Shown here: piece by piece, positions 43,258 to 52,492 of the stretch
Numbering within the stretch: the first letter of the stretch is position 1
How the letters are laid out: each line of letters begins with the position of its first letter
Origin: Lentzea jiangxiensis
GTDB lineage: Bacteria > Actinomycetota > Actinomycetes > Mycobacteriales > Pseudonocardiaceae
Reading direction: 5' to 3'
NCBI RefSeq assembly: GCF_900104175.1
Contig: NZ_FNIX01000003.1
Span: forward strand, 1 to 64,000
Length of the DNA stretch: 64,000 nt
Position numbers and translations under genes: made by a program
The notes under the pieces: model-generated
Database searches by the model: none
The model's input: the letters and a program-made list of their open reading frames with translations, nothing else
Told to the model about the DNA's origin: nothing

Positions 43258-44178
43258 ATGCCAACTCTGCGTGCGCTGGAGTGCCTGCTCGCCGCCGCTG
43301 ACCTGGGCTCGGTGACGCGCGCGGCACAGCACCTGCACCTGTCCCAGCCGGCGATCTCGCACCAACTGGTCGCCCTGGAACGGGAAGCCCGCACCGCGCT
43401 GCTGATCCGCGACCGCCGCGGAGTCCGTCTCACGGCCGCCGGACGCGCCGCGCTGCCGGAGGCCCGCCGGGCCGTGGCCGCCGCCGACGACGCGATCCGC
43501 CTCGCCCGTGCGGCGGGTCAGGCCGTCGGAGGCACCGTCCGCGTGGTGTGCGCGCAGAGCCTCACAGTGGTGTTGCTCGCGCCAGTGCTGACCCGCTGGA
43601 ACGCCGAACGTCCCGACGTGACGATTGCGTTCCGCGAAAGCACGGACCCGCAGTCCGCCTTCGCCGCGCTCGAGTCCGGCGAGGCCGACCTCCTGCTGCT
43701 GCCCGACCTCGGCGACACGGACTTCTCCAAGACCACGGTCGCCGAGGAGGAAGTCGTCGTGGCACTGCCGGTTCGGCATCCGCTGGCCTCGCGGCGCGCG
43801 ATCCGGCAGGAGGACCTGCACGGCCAGTCGTTCGTGCACTTCACACCGGAGAACAACCTCGGCACGTGGATCGAGAGCAACCTCGAAGCCGACCTGAGGG
43901 GGTCGGTGGTGGCCCGCACCGCCGTGACGACGCACGCACCTCAGCTGGCCGCGGCGGGTCTGGGGATCGCCGTGGTGCCGGTCAGCGCCGTCACTGCGGG
44001 CTTCCCCGGCGCGGTCCGGCCTTTCGACCCCCGGTGGAAGCGCCGCCTGGTCGCCCTGACCGCCGGCTCCCAGGACCCGCTCACCGCGCAGCTGATCAGC
44101 GACCTGCGCGACGGAGGTCTGCACGTCCCCGGCGACGTCGCGGACCAGCTGGCTCCGGTGGCCTCGGAACAGCGCTGA
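43258..44178 (+). CDS. LysR-type transcriptional regulator
   Basis: 306-residue LysR regulator. The N-terminal winged helix (LECLLAAADLGSVTRAAQ then HLHLSQPAISHQLVALE) binds DNA, and residues about 90-295 form the two-lobe effector domain (VRVVCAQSLTVVLLAPVL, EEEVVVALPVRHPL). It should activate the divergent epimerase gene in response to a small molecule and repress itself. ATG 43258 has no ribosome site; the start may be leaderless. Length and order are typical. The effector is unknown. Confidence 0.9.
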   Translation: MPTLRALECLLAAADLGSVTRAAQHLHLSQPAISHQLVALEREARTALLIRDRRGVRLTAAGRAALPEARRAVAAADDAIRLARAAGQAVGGTVRVVCAQSLTVVLLAPVLTRWNAERPDVTIAFRESTDPQSAFAALESGEADLLLLPDLGDTDFSKTTVAEEEVVVALPVRHPLASRRAIRQEDLHGQSFVHFTPENNLGTWIESNLEADLRGSVVARTAVTTHAPQLAAAGLGIAVVPVSAVTAGFPGAVRPFDPRWKRRLVALTAGSQDPLTAQLISDLRDGGLHVPGDVADQLAPVASEQR

Positions 44179-44322
44179 GAACTCGGTGGACACGCGAGCC
44201 CGAACCGGATGCCGGTCGTTCGACCGACTGTGCCCGTCGGCAACCGCACCGTGACGATCCTCGACCTCGGCAGCAGGGCGCACACAGCCGTCGTCAGGGC
44301 GTGCTGAACCGTCCCGGTACGC

Positions 44323-44358
44323 CGGAGGGCCGTCACCGCAGTGGGGACGGCCCCTCCG
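44323..44358 (+). terminator. Terminator-like hairpin downstream of the LysR gene
   Basis: CGGAGGGCCGTC (44323-44334) pairs with GACGGCCCCTCCG (44346-44358), leaving one bulged base, 145 bases past the LysR stop. It may end that transcript before the helicase gene. Confidence 0.5.
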
Positions 44359-44428
44359 ACGTACGTACCGTCCTGTCCCTTGATCGAAAACCGGCGTTGT
44401 GGCCGCCGGGTGTCGATAACGTGACCAT

Positions 44429-46660
44429 GTGACTGCTGACAGCCATGACGACGGTGCCGTGTCCAGACCCAGCCGTGCAGGCGCGGCCTGGTCGGCGCAG
44501 GACACCGAGGTTCTGTTGGACGGGATCCGGCGCGGTACGACGCTGAACGAGCTGGCGCGAACGTTGCAGCGCACGCCTGGCGCACTGCAGGCGCGCTGTC
44601 AGGTGCTGTTGCCCCCGCAACTGCGGCCCGCTCTGCGGGCGGATGCCGCAGCGGTGCTGCGCGAACACCTCGCGGCCAATCCGGCTTTCGGCGTGGCGGC
44701 GGGAAGTCCGAGCCGTACGTCGAGCCGGCAGCGGAAGGACGGCCGCGGAAACGCGGCGATGCCTGTGCGGCTGAGCACCGAACAGCGGCGGATGATCGAC
44801 GCGGTGCGGGCCGGGCGGGATGTCATCGTCGACGCGACGGTGGGATCGGGCAAGACCACAGCCATCCAGGCGTTGTGCACCGAGGTGGGCCGGAGCCGGA
44901 GAGTGCTGTACCTGACCTACAGCAAGCTGTTGAAAGCGGACGCACAACGCCGCGTGAAACACGCGAAAGTGCAGAACTACCACGGCATCGTGTACCCATC
45001 GCTGGTCGAGGCGGGCATCAGGTGCGGTATCGGTGAGTCGATCCGGCGGTTCAACACGGCGTTCACCGAACTCTCGGCGGGTTTCCCCAGGTTCGACCTG
45101 CTCGTGGTCGACGAGTACCAGGACATCAACGAGGAGTACGCGCAGCTCTTGCGCAACATCAAGTCGCTGAACCCGTCGATGCAGACCGTGCTGGTCGGCG
45201 ACCTCGCCCAGAAGGTGCAGTCGAACACGACGCTGGACGTCCAGCGGTTCACCAGGGAGATCACCCGGCAGGCCGAGCTGATGCCGTTCACCCAGTCCTT
45301 CCGGGTCGGTCCGGAACTCGGAGCACTGCTCAGCGAGGCGTGGAACAAGCCTGTCGTCGGCGTCAACCAGGCGCAGACGATCCAGTACGTCTCCTACGAC
45401 GAAGCGCTCGAGCTCATGGCGGCGAAAAGTCCCGGCGACCTGCTGTGCCTGGGCAGGCGCAACGGGAAGATGGCCGAGGCGTTGAACCACCTCGAACGCA
45501 AGCACGGTGACGTCTTCAACAAGAAGACCGTCTACGCCTCCATCCGGGATGGCGACACCTCGGTGACCTACAACGACGACACCGCGGTGTTCACGACGTT
45601 CGACTCCAGCAAAGGTCTCGAACGATCGGCGAGCGTGGTGTTCGACTACGACGAGACCACCTGGGACATGCGCTGCCGGTTCCCCGGCGTCGACAAGACC
45701 GTCCTGCGCAACGTCTTCCTGGTCGCAGCCTCCCGGGGGAAGAACGAAGTCGTCTTCGTGCGATCGGAACAGTCGCATCGGCAGGCCAGGAGCATCGGCT
45801 TCATCCCCGTGCAGCGGTTCACCGGGCTGCTGGACGACGAACTGCCGAAGTACGAGAAACCGTTGCTGGCCTCGGACTGCTTCGACTTCACCTATGCGGA
45901 GAACCTCCAGGCGTGTGTCGACCTGCTGGACCGGCGACGCCTCGACGACGGCGCGGGCGAGGAGATCGACATCGACCGCGTCGACGGGCTGATCGACCTC
46001 TCCCCCGTGGTGGGGCACTACCAGGAGGCGGTGTTCTTCGACAGGTACAACCCGGCGGCCGAGGTGCTGCTGAACCCCAAACCGATCGCGAAGCGACTGC
46101 GCGTGCTGCTGAACGAGGACCCCTGGCACAACTCGTTGGTGCTGACCGCTGTCGACACGGACCAGATGCGCTACGCGGAACAGGTCACGAGGAAGGTGAG
46201 CAGTGAGGTTCGTGACGCGGTGACGAGGCGGCTGGCGACACAGCTTCCCCGCGGTTGCGAGACACAGGTGTCGATGACCCTGTCGGGACTGGCTGTCGCC
46301 TCGTCCGCGGCGACGCCGATCACGTTCGCGGGTGTCGCGGACGCCGTGCACGACGGCCGGGTCTTCGAGCTCAAGTTCGTCTCCGAGCTCGATCACGCCA
46401 TGTTCCTCCAGCTGGCGCTCTACCTCGTGATGAGCGGGCACCAGACGGGAGTGCTGTGGAACACGCGCACCGACGAGCGCTGGGCCGTGCGGGTGCCTGA
46501 CCGCGAAAGTTTCATGCACGCCGTCATCGTGTGCGTCACCAAACAGCGCTACCGGGCCTTTCAGCCGACGACACCACCGCAGCACCAGATCAGCCGTCTT
46601 CGCGGGATCTCCGACGGCCTGCTCACCCGGCTGCGCCGGGCCGGACGGCCCCCGCGCTGA
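44429..46660 (+). CDS. SF1 helicase with PD-(D/E)XK-like nuclease tail
   Basis: 743-residue solitary UvrD/Rep-like protein. Residues about 18-60 form a Myb/SANT-like or HTH segment (AWSAQDTEVLLDGI then LNELARTLQRTPGALQ). The helicase core is complete: Q motif LSTEQRRMIDAV, Walker A VGSGKTT (Lys142), motif II VVDEYQD, motif III VLVGDLAQ, motif IV QSFR, motif V TTFDSSKGLE and motif VI VAASRGKNE. The C-terminus has GVADAV (Asp638) with FELK (Glu647, Lys649) and LQLALYL, the layout of a PD-(D/E)XK nuclease as in AddB/Cas4-like proteins. GTG 44429 is used. It may act in repair or in defence against foreign DNA; no partner gene is adjacent. Confidence 0.85.
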   Translation: MTADSHDDGAVSRPSRAGAAWSAQDTEVLLDGIRRGTTLNELARTLQRTPGALQARCQVLLPPQLRPALRADAAAVLREHLAANPAFGVAAGSPSRTSSRQRKDGRGNAAMPVRLSTEQRRMIDAVRAGRDVIVDATVGSGKTTAIQALCTEVGRSRRVLYLTYSKLLKADAQRRVKHAKVQNYHGIVYPSLVEAGIRCGIGESIRRFNTAFTELSAGFPRFDLLVVDEYQDINEEYAQLLRNIKSLNPSMQTVLVGDLAQKVQSNTTLDVQRFTREITRQAELMPFTQSFRVGPELGALLSEAWNKPVVGVNQAQTIQYVSYDEALELMAAKSPGDLLCLGRRNGKMAEALNHLERKHGDVFNKKTVYASIRDGDTSVTYNDDTAVFTTFDSSKGLERSASVVFDYDETTWDMRCRFPGVDKTVLRNVFLVAASRGKNEVVFVRSEQSHRQARSIGFIPVQRFTGLLDDELPKYEKPLLASDCFDFTYAENLQACVDLLDRRRLDDGAGEEIDIDRVDGLIDLSPVVGHYQEAVFFDRYNPAAEVLLNPKPIAKRLRVLLNEDPWHNSLVLTAVDTDQMRYAEQVTRKVSSEVRDAVTRRLATQLPRGCETQVSMTLSGLAVASSAATPITFAGVADAVHDGRVFELKFVSELDHAMFLQLALYLVMSGHQTGVLWNTRTDERWAVRVPDRESFMHAVIVCVTKQRYRAFQPTTPPQHQISRLRGISDGLLTRLRRAGRPPR

Positions 46661-46677
46661 GGCGGGAAACCGGAGCC

Positions 46678-46707
46678 GCCGGTCGACGGGCACGAACGTC
46701 GACCGGC
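46678..46707. terminator. Bidirectional terminator after the helicase
   Basis: GCCGGTCGACG (46678-46688) pairs perfectly with 46697-46707. GGAG/CTCC extends the stem past a small bulge. It separates the convergent helicase and PEP-protein genes. Confidence 0.7.
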
Positions 46708-46714
46708 CTCCCGG

Positions 46715-47929
46715 TCAGGCCGGCAGTTCCACGGGTCCGGCCAGGTGCCGCAGCTCGGCGTTGCACATCATGAGCCGCCTCGCCGGAAGGTGCCGCAGGT
46801 AGTGGTCCACGTCGGCACCGAGCGCGAACACGTGCACCGGTACGCCCGAGGCGCGGCCGGACTCGACGGTGTCGCGCAACGCGGCCAGCACGGCCGGGTG
46901 CCGGGTCTGGTAGGTGGCGGCGACCCGGTGGTTGCCGCGGTCGGCCGCGAGGTAGAACTGGATCAGGTCCTTGGTGCCGACGAACAGCTCGCTGGCGCCG
47001 GCCGCGCAGAACTCGGCCGCGGAATGCACCGCGGCCGGTGTCTCCACGAAGACGCCGAGCGGGGTGTCGGCGGTCAGGGCGAGGTGTTCGCGCAGGCGGA
47101 GGAACTCGGTGCTGTCGTTGATGAACGGCACGGCGAAGCTCAACCGGTCCGCGGCCGCGCCGAAGTGGTCGGCCACGTGGGCGCGCAGCGAGCGGAACGC
47201 GGCCGGGTAGTGGTGTTCGGCGAGCAACCACCGGGCTCCGTGCAGGCCCATCTCGGGGTTGGGCTCGGCGTCCACCTCGATCCCGGCGGTCATCCGTGCG
47301 GCGTCGTCGGAGCGGAGGTCGAGCAGCCGCATGACGAGTCGTTGGCCTGGAAGGAGCTCCTCCACCATCGAATGCAGTTCCGCCGCGACGGCGACGCCGT
47401 AGCGCTCGGCCTCGCGCGGCCCGGCACGCAGGGCGTCGACCGGGCTCAGGCCCGCGCTGAGGCACAGGAACTCCTCGCGGATGAAGTAGCTGTCCACGTG
47501 CGGGGTGAGGTCGTTGGTGGAGCGGATGTCCGAGGCGTCGGCGATGACCACGCAGATCGACTCGACGTCGCCGAGGCCCGAGACGGAGGGTTTCACCTGT
47601 TGCCGCACGTGTTCGGCGTTGCCGTGGAGGACCACGCCACGGTCGAGCCGGATGGTGATGTCGCCGGCGAGCGCGTCCAGGTCGTGCGGGTCGACGCGCA
47701 GGACGGGGATGCCGCGGGAGCGGCACAGCGACTGCATGTGGCCGGTCCTGCCGCCTCGTGCGCAGATCACGGCAGCGGACGACAAGATGGCCTCGTAGAG
47801 GTGCGGGCCGAGCTCGCCGATCAGCAGAACAGCGCCGGCAACGGGTTCCCCCGTTCGGTTGCAGGTGCCGCGGACGGTCTTCAGGGGTCCGCCGACCAGT
47901 ACGTCCGCACGTGTTTCGCGAAGGTTCAC
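46715..47929 (-). CDS. PTS enzyme I-like PEP-utilising protein
   Basis: 404-residue relative of the PEP-utilising part of PTS enzyme I. The phospho-His domain is present (ARGGRTGHMQSLCRSRGIP, His64). The PEP barrel motifs RLLDLRSDD, NPEMGLHGARWLL and LFVGTKDLIQFYLAADRGN closely follow PtsI. The N-terminal HPr-binding domain of about 150 residues is missing, and the usual VCGELAG block with the catalytic Cys reads VHVFALGAD. It may phosphorylate or transfer PEP-derived groups to a small molecule rather than HPr. GTG 47929 has GGAAGGA upstream. Same strand as the FAD protein next door (131-base gap). Confidence 0.75.
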   Translation of the reverse strand: MNLRETRADVLVGGPLKTVRGTCNRTGEPVAGAVLLIGELGPHLYEAILSSAAVICARGGRTGHMQSLCRSRGIPVLRVDPHDLDALAGDITIRLDRGVVLHGNAEHVRQQVKPSVSGLGDVESICVVIADASDIRSTNDLTPHVDSYFIREEFLCLSAGLSPVDALRAGPREAERYGVAVAAELHSMVEELLPGQRLVMRLLDLRSDDAARMTAGIEVDAEPNPEMGLHGARWLLAEHHYPAAFRSLRAHVADHFGAAADRLSFAVPFINDSTEFLRLREHLALTADTPLGVFVETPAAVHSAAEFCAAGASELFVGTKDLIQFYLAADRGNHRVAATYQTRHPAVLAALRDTVESGRASGVPVHVFALGADVDHYLRHLPARRLMMCNAELRHLAGPVELPA

Positions 47930-48060
47930 AGGCGTCCTTCCACCACTCCCGGGCCGGAGCGCCGCGGTCGGCAGGGCGTGGGCGGCGTACTCCGGATCGT
48001 TTCGAGGATCGCAGCCGCCGAACCGGCCGTGCATCTTCCGGAATGCCCGGTGCCCGCGCG

Positions 48061-49914
48061 TCAGGCGGTGGGCGTGGCCGGCTCGTCGAGTCCCAGCAGG
48101 GAGCGGAGGTCCCTCGGTGTCACCGACAGGTCGTTGAGCTTCGTCGCGGCCACCGTGTTCACCGCGAACCGGAGCGTGGTCGTCGTGAGCCCGCCATCGC
48201 CGGCCAACGCCTCTCGCGCGGCCGTCAGGCTCTCGTCGAGGCGCAGTGCCAGTTCCTCGCGGTCACGCCGTCGTCGTGCGGCCATCCTGCGCGCTTCGAG
48301 CGAGACCGCGCGTGCGAACGCCGGTGCGCTCGGATCCGCTGCCCCGTCACCGGCCTGGTCGTCGTAGCAGGACTCGAGCCGGCGCAGCACGTCCGCGGCG
48401 ACACCGACCGAGTGGTTCTTGATCGCGGCGAGGTTGAACGCGAACGCGCCCATGCGCCCGTACCGCACGATTTCGTCGCCCTCGCGGGGACCGCCGACCA
48501 CCGAGACAGGGCCGGACGGGACACCGGCCGAGTCGAGCAGGACACCGGTCTCGTCCACCTCCACCCCGCGGCCGGTGCGCCGGTGCCGCACGGCGAGGCC
48601 GCGTGCGAGCAGATTCGTCCACAGAGGAGAGTCGACTCGCTCGTAGTCCGGCTCCCGGCCGAAGTTCGAGATGACGAGGTCCGCCTCGACCATGCGGTCG
48701 GAGTCCTGTGTGGACACCGTCAGCGCCAGCGTGCCGTTGCCGGTGTCGGCGACCCGGGTCACCTTCCCGGTCGTGACGGTGATCTGCCCGTCACGGGTCA
48801 TCGCCGCGTCGACCACCTCGGTCGTGTACGCGACGGCGCTCACCCGGAGGGTGGCGAGCACGCTGCCGTAGCCGTCGAGGAGCGCCCGCAGATCGGCTGT
48901 CGGCACGCATCGCAGGAGTTCGGGAAGGTGGGGCTCCCAGGACTTGGCGACCCGTTCGGTCACCACCGCCGGTGCCACGTCGGGGTGCTTCTCGGCCACG
49001 ACGGCGCAGGCCCGTTCCCATTCGTCCTTCACGCGCCGGACCAGGTCACCGGGGCCTTCGTAGTCGCCGCGCAACCGCGGCGGGGGCAGGTCGAGCACCT
49101 GGTGGCGGTGGTCCGGCGGATAGGTGCGGATCGTCAGACCGGACCGCGAGATCATGTGGATCTTCCCGGTGTGCCCGCGGCGCAGGAGCAGCGCCGCGGA
49201 GTCGTAGCCGGTGAGCAGCGTGCCGATGATCGCGACGACGGCGTCCGGCCGCACGCCCTGCACGCGTTCGACCCCCGCGGCGGAGTAGGGGTGCCGGACG
49301 AACGACGGGTGGTCCAGCACCTCGGCCGCGAACGGGTGCGTCCGCTGCTCCAGCCCTGTCGCGAGGACGAGGTGGTCGGCTCGCAGGCGCACCCGCGACG
49401 CCCCGGTGTCGTCCAGCGGCGGGGGTTCGCGTGGCAGGGCGAAGTTCTCCACGACGACGTGCACGTCACCGGCGTCGACGGTCACGTCGACGACCTCGCC
49501 GTCGACCTCGGTCAGCGTCACACCCGCCGACGCCTCGTGCGCGGCTTCGGCGAGGCGGTCGGCGAGGTAGTCGGCGTAGATCCGGCGCGGCGCGGGCCCG
49601 GACTCGGTGAACGTGACGTCACGCCACTGCGGCGCCCAGCCGGTCCGGTCCGCGCTGGTGTTGGCCCACGTGACGAAGTCGTCGACGTCCTCGCGGAACA
49701 TCGACATGCGGCCGGCCTGGATGTTGAAGACGTGGTGCCAGGGGTTGCCCGCCGGGTGGTAGGCCACGCCGGCGTTGCGGTGCTCCGGGTTGCGCTCGAC
49801 CAGCACGACCTGCAGTGGTTCTCGGGCGAAGCGCAGGAGCCGGACGGCGGTGGCGGTGCCACCGAGTCCCGCTCCGACGATGACCACCCGCCGGGATCTG
49901 TCGGAGAATCGCAC
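48061..49914 (-). CDS. FAD/NAD(P)-binding oxidoreductase
   Basis: 617-residue flavoprotein resembling the FAD/NAD(P)-binding (NAD_binding_9) group. The first dinucleotide motif RVVIVGAGLGGTATAV is at the N-terminus, FNIQAGRMSMFREDVDDF is family-like, and VVAIIGTLLTGYDSAALLLR gives the second nucleotide-binding region. The C-terminal 120 residues are helical and Arg-rich with no clear domain. GTG 49914 is preferred because AGGAG lies 11 bases upstream; GTG 49926 would overlap that site. It sits between the MetE-like and PEP-utilising genes on the same strand. Substrate unknown; a tailoring oxidation is plausible. Confidence 0.75.
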   Translation of the reverse strand: MRFSDRSRRVVIVGAGLGGTATAVRLLRFAREPLQVVLVERNPEHRNAGVAYHPAGNPWHHVFNIQAGRMSMFREDVDDFVTWANTSADRTGWAPQWRDVTFTESGPAPRRIYADYLADRLAEAAHEASAGVTLTEVDGEVVDVTVDAGDVHVVVENFALPREPPPLDDTGASRVRLRADHLVLATGLEQRTHPFAAEVLDHPSFVRHPYSAAGVERVQGVRPDAVVAIIGTLLTGYDSAALLLRRGHTGKIHMISRSGLTIRTYPPDHRHQVLDLPPPRLRGDYEGPGDLVRRVKDEWERACAVVAEKHPDVAPAVVTERVAKSWEPHLPELLRCVPTADLRALLDGYGSVLATLRVSAVAYTTEVVDAAMTRDGQITVTTGKVTRVADTGNGTLALTVSTQDSDRMVEADLVISNFGREPDYERVDSPLWTNLLARGLAVRHRRTGRGVEVDETGVLLDSAGVPSGPVSVVGGPREGDEIVRYGRMGAFAFNLAAIKNHSVGVAADVLRRLESCYDDQAGDGAADPSAPAFARAVSLEARRMAARRRRDREELALRLDESLTAAREALAGDGGLTTTTLRFAVNTVAATKLNDLSVTPRDLRSLLGLDEPATPTA

Positions 49915-50040
49915 CCTGGTCGTCACTCCTGTTCGCACGACTCGGCCGGCGCCTGGCCATGACTTCGACTCGTGGTGGCCCGGAGAGCTCACCGGTTCTG
50001 GACGTCTTGCACGATCACCGCGTGCCCGGCGGGCGTCGCG

Positions 50041-51105
50041 TCAGATGCCGAGTGCTTCCGCCGCCAGGGCGGTGCCCTCCACTCGAGCGGCGATCTTGGC
50101 GAAAGCGGTGTCACGGGAGGTCGAGGTGTCGTCGGCGAACGGCGAGAAGCCGCAGTCGTCGCAGGTCCCCAGGCGGTCGGCGGGAAGGAAGCGGGCAGCC
50201 TGGAGAACGCGGTCGCGCACGACCTCGGGCGTCTCGACGCGCGGGTCGATGGGGTCGATCACGCCGAGGAACACGACAGCACCGGCCGGGGCGTGGTCGC
50301 TGATGATCCGCAGGACCCGTTCGCGGTCGGGCTCGCTGGCCAGCTGGAGGTAGAACCGGCCCGCGTTCAGGGCGAAGAGGTCGGGCAGGAGCTCCGCGTA
50401 GTCGACGTCGAGGCTGTGGGTCGAGTCCTGGTCGCCACCGGGGCAGGTGTGGACGCCGATGCGTGCGCGTTCCTCGTCGGAGAAGCGGTCGAGCACCTGG
50501 TTGTTCAGTTCCACGAAGCTGCGCAGCAGGCCGCGGCTCGGATCGAGCTTGAGCGACAACCTGCCCTCGGTGAAGTCCAGCTGGACCGAGGCGGCACCGG
50601 CGTCCAGGCAGCGGCGGATGTCGGCCTCGCTCTGGTCGACGAGGTCGGCGAGGAACTCCTCGCGGGGATAGCCGGCGAGGCCGTCGGAGGGGTAGAGCAG
50701 GCTCAGTGCGGAAGGCGCGATCACGGCTTGTTTGACCGGCAGGTCGGTGTGGTGCGAGACCGCGCGGAAGTACTTCTCCGCGAATGACGCGTAGCGGAAA
50801 GGACCTCCGGTCAGGCGCGGTAGCCGGCGGGTGTGCCCGTCCGCGAACGGGATGACCGCCCCGTCACCGGCCAAGGACGTGGCGCCGTCGAGCGGGTAGG
50901 TCGCGAAGCTCGACTTCGCCTGTTCGCCGTCGGTGACCACGGGCGAACCGGTGGCCTCGAAACGGCGGACGGTGTCGGCGATCGCCTGCCGCGTCAAAGC
51001 GTCGAGTTCGGCCTGACCCAGCCGGCCGGAGGCGAACGCGGACAGTCCCTGGACGAGTTCGGGCGAACGAGGAATGCTGCCGATCGGCTCGGTCGGAATG
51101 AGCAA
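50041..51105 (-). CDS. MetE-like zinc methyltransferase/thiol transferase
   Basis: 354-residue single-barrel relative of the C-terminal catalytic half of cobalamin-independent methionine synthase. Zinc-ligand motifs GVHTCPGGD and LGTCDDCGF, and PTEPIGSIPRSPEL at the start, match the group that includes epoxyalkane:CoM transferase and MetE-like methyltransferases. Without the N-terminal half of MetE it should not be a full methionine synthase. Start TTG 51105 is chosen because GAGGGGGAG lies directly upstream. It probably alkylates a thiol, or breaks such a bond, in a specialised pathway. It runs in the same direction as the FAD protein, with 126 bases between. Confidence 0.75.
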   Translation of the reverse strand: MLIPTEPIGSIPRSPELVQGLSAFASGRLGQAELDALTRQAIADTVRRFEATGSPVVTDGEQAKSSFATYPLDGATSLAGDGAVIPFADGHTRRLPRLTGGPFRYASFAEKYFRAVSHHTDLPVKQAVIAPSALSLLYPSDGLAGYPREEFLADLVDQSEADIRRCLDAGAASVQLDFTEGRLSLKLDPSRGLLRSFVELNNQVLDRFSDEERARIGVHTCPGGDQDSTHSLDVDYAELLPDLFALNAGRFYLQLASEPDRERVLRIISDHAPAGAVVFLGVIDPIDPRVETPEVVRDRVLQAARFLPADRLGTCDDCGFSPFADDTSTSRDTAFAKIAARVEGTALAAEALGI

Positions 51106-51176
51106 GACTCCCCCTCGGGGCAAGGCGCGGGACGGACCGGGAATTTCGCCCGAAAGCTAGCAGTGCGATCACGGAA

Positions 51177-51197
51177 GAACATCGGCGCACAATGTTC
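51177..51197. promoter_or_regulatory. Inverted repeat GAACAT-N9-ATGTTC
   Basis: A 6-bp perfect inverted repeat with a 9-base spacer, 72 bases upstream of the MetE-like start. Outer bases extend the match partly (7 of 9). It looks like a dimer-binding operator for the leftward operon. Confidence 0.35.
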
Positions 51198-51233
51198 GCC
51201 ACCCGTGTGGTGGATCAAACTGCCGGTTGTCCG

Positions 51234-51755
51234 CTACAACGAGCCACCTGCCGCCACCGATCCCGTGAACGCCACCACCGACAGCGCGAGAGCCCCCGCG
51301 GCCACTCGCAACACGACACGGCCGGCGCGTGATCTCGGCACGCAGAACGTCAGCCACGACACCGCGGTCAGCGCCGCCATGAAGGCACCGGGCTGGTCGG
51401 CCGGAGCGCGGAGGACCGCCGTCACGAACGCGGCGGCCACCAGCCACGGTGCCACGACCACGACCCGTGCGATCAGGTGCGGGGCGCGCCACCAGATGAC
51501 GAACGGGACGATGCCCGCAGCGAGCAGGACCACGATCGCCTGCGGTGGCAGCGCGAGCGAGGGGAAGAGCAGCATCGCCACCAGGAACGTGGTGGTCGAC
51601 GCGCCCGTCACCAGCAGCGCGTCGACCCGGCGCGGAGGTGGCGTCACGATCCGCATGAGCGCGAACCCCGCCACCGCCGGAACCGAGAGGTAGCCGATCA
51701 GGTAGAGCAGCACGGGCCCGAACAGCACCGGCACCGTCGAGCCGTGGTCGTGCAC
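51234..51755 (-). CDS. Polytopic membrane protein, unknown
   Basis: 173-residue membrane protein with about five hydrophobic segments (residues 8-30, 45-65, 70-88, 96-114 and 145-168), and an N-terminal MHDHGS His cluster. I recognise no family. It starts one base after the stop of the preceding membrane gene, so the pair is certainly one unit. The two may form a membrane complex with a role in export, envelope or metal handling; nothing in the sequence decides this. Confidence 0.65.
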   Translation of the reverse strand: MHDHGSTVPVLFGPVLLYLIGYLSVPAVAGFALMRIVTPPPRRVDALLVTGASTTTFLVAMLLFPSLALPPQAIVVLLAAGIVPFVIWWRAPHLIARVVVVAPWLVAAAFVTAVLRAPADQPGAFMAALTAVSWLTFCVPRSRAGRVVLRVAAGALALSVVAFTGSVAAGGSL

Positions 51756-51756
51756 G

Positions 51757-52311
51757 TCAGGCCGCCGCGCCGACCGCGCAGGTGCAGCGCATCTCCGCCC
51801 TGTCCTGCGGGGAGGGCCGCATGTGGAAGTACAGGGCGACCACCATCGGCACGAACACGACCAGGTTGTAGAAGAGGTGCAGCTCCACCCGCGGCAGCAC
51901 CAGCTGCAGGACGCTGACCGGCACCGGGCCGCCGAGCAGGTTCCGGCCCGTCAGCGCCTGCACCAGCAGCAGCAAATGCTCGAAGTGGTGCCAGAACTGG
52001 ATCCACAGAGCGGTCTTCCACCATTTCTTCGCACGGCCGGTGAATCCCGGAGCCAGCGCGAAGAACCCGATCAGCATGATGACCGCGTAGCCGTAGTGCA
52101 TCCATTCGGACGTCACGAGCCAGGGAATCCACAGGCCGAGCACACCGCCCGCCTGCGGACGTGGCCAGCCCAGCACGAACACCTGGATCGCCTGCACGAT
52201 GTGCTCGGCCCAGTGCGCGATCACCACGAATGCGAAGAGGTTGAGCGCGAGACGGTGCCATCGGTCGTTGAGTGAGCCGGGCGCTGACCGCGCCCCGGCG
52301 TGAGTCGTCAT
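51757..52311 (-). CDS. His-bearing membrane protein, unknown
   Basis: 184-residue membrane protein with about four hydrophobic segments. Within or next to membrane segments are His-rich motifs (VVIAHWAEHIVQAI, WIQFWHHFEHLLLLV, RVELHLFYNLVVFVPM), an arrangement suited to heme or metal binding as in small membrane oxidoreductases. I do not recognise the family. It leads a two-gene unit with the 173-residue membrane protein and is divergent from the flavin monooxygenase gene. Confidence 0.65.
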   Translation of the reverse strand: MTTHAGARSAPGSLNDRWHRLALNLFAFVVIAHWAEHIVQAIQVFVLGWPRPQAGGVLGLWIPWLVTSEWMHYGYAVIMLIGFFALAPGFTGRAKKWWKTALWIQFWHHFEHLLLLVQALTGRNLLGGPVPVSVLQLVLPRVELHLFYNLVVFVPMVVALYFHMRPSPQDRAEMRCTCAVGAAA

Positions 52312-52492
52312 GGGTCAGCTCCATCTTCGAAGTCGCCGAGCGAGCCGGACGTTACTGGGCGGTCCGCGAGATTCCTTCTTCCAGATTGCGCAGATCGCGG
52401 TGGCGATTCTGCAATTCGAGAGAAGCGCTCGGACACGGCGCGCTGCCAGGATCGGCGAGCGGGACATCCACACACACTCTCCGGAGGACAGG

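Noticed and set aside
44209-44307. 32-codon frame between the LysR and helicase genes
   Set aside because: No ribosome site and no similarity that I recognise; it may be a decayed fragment, but support is too thin.
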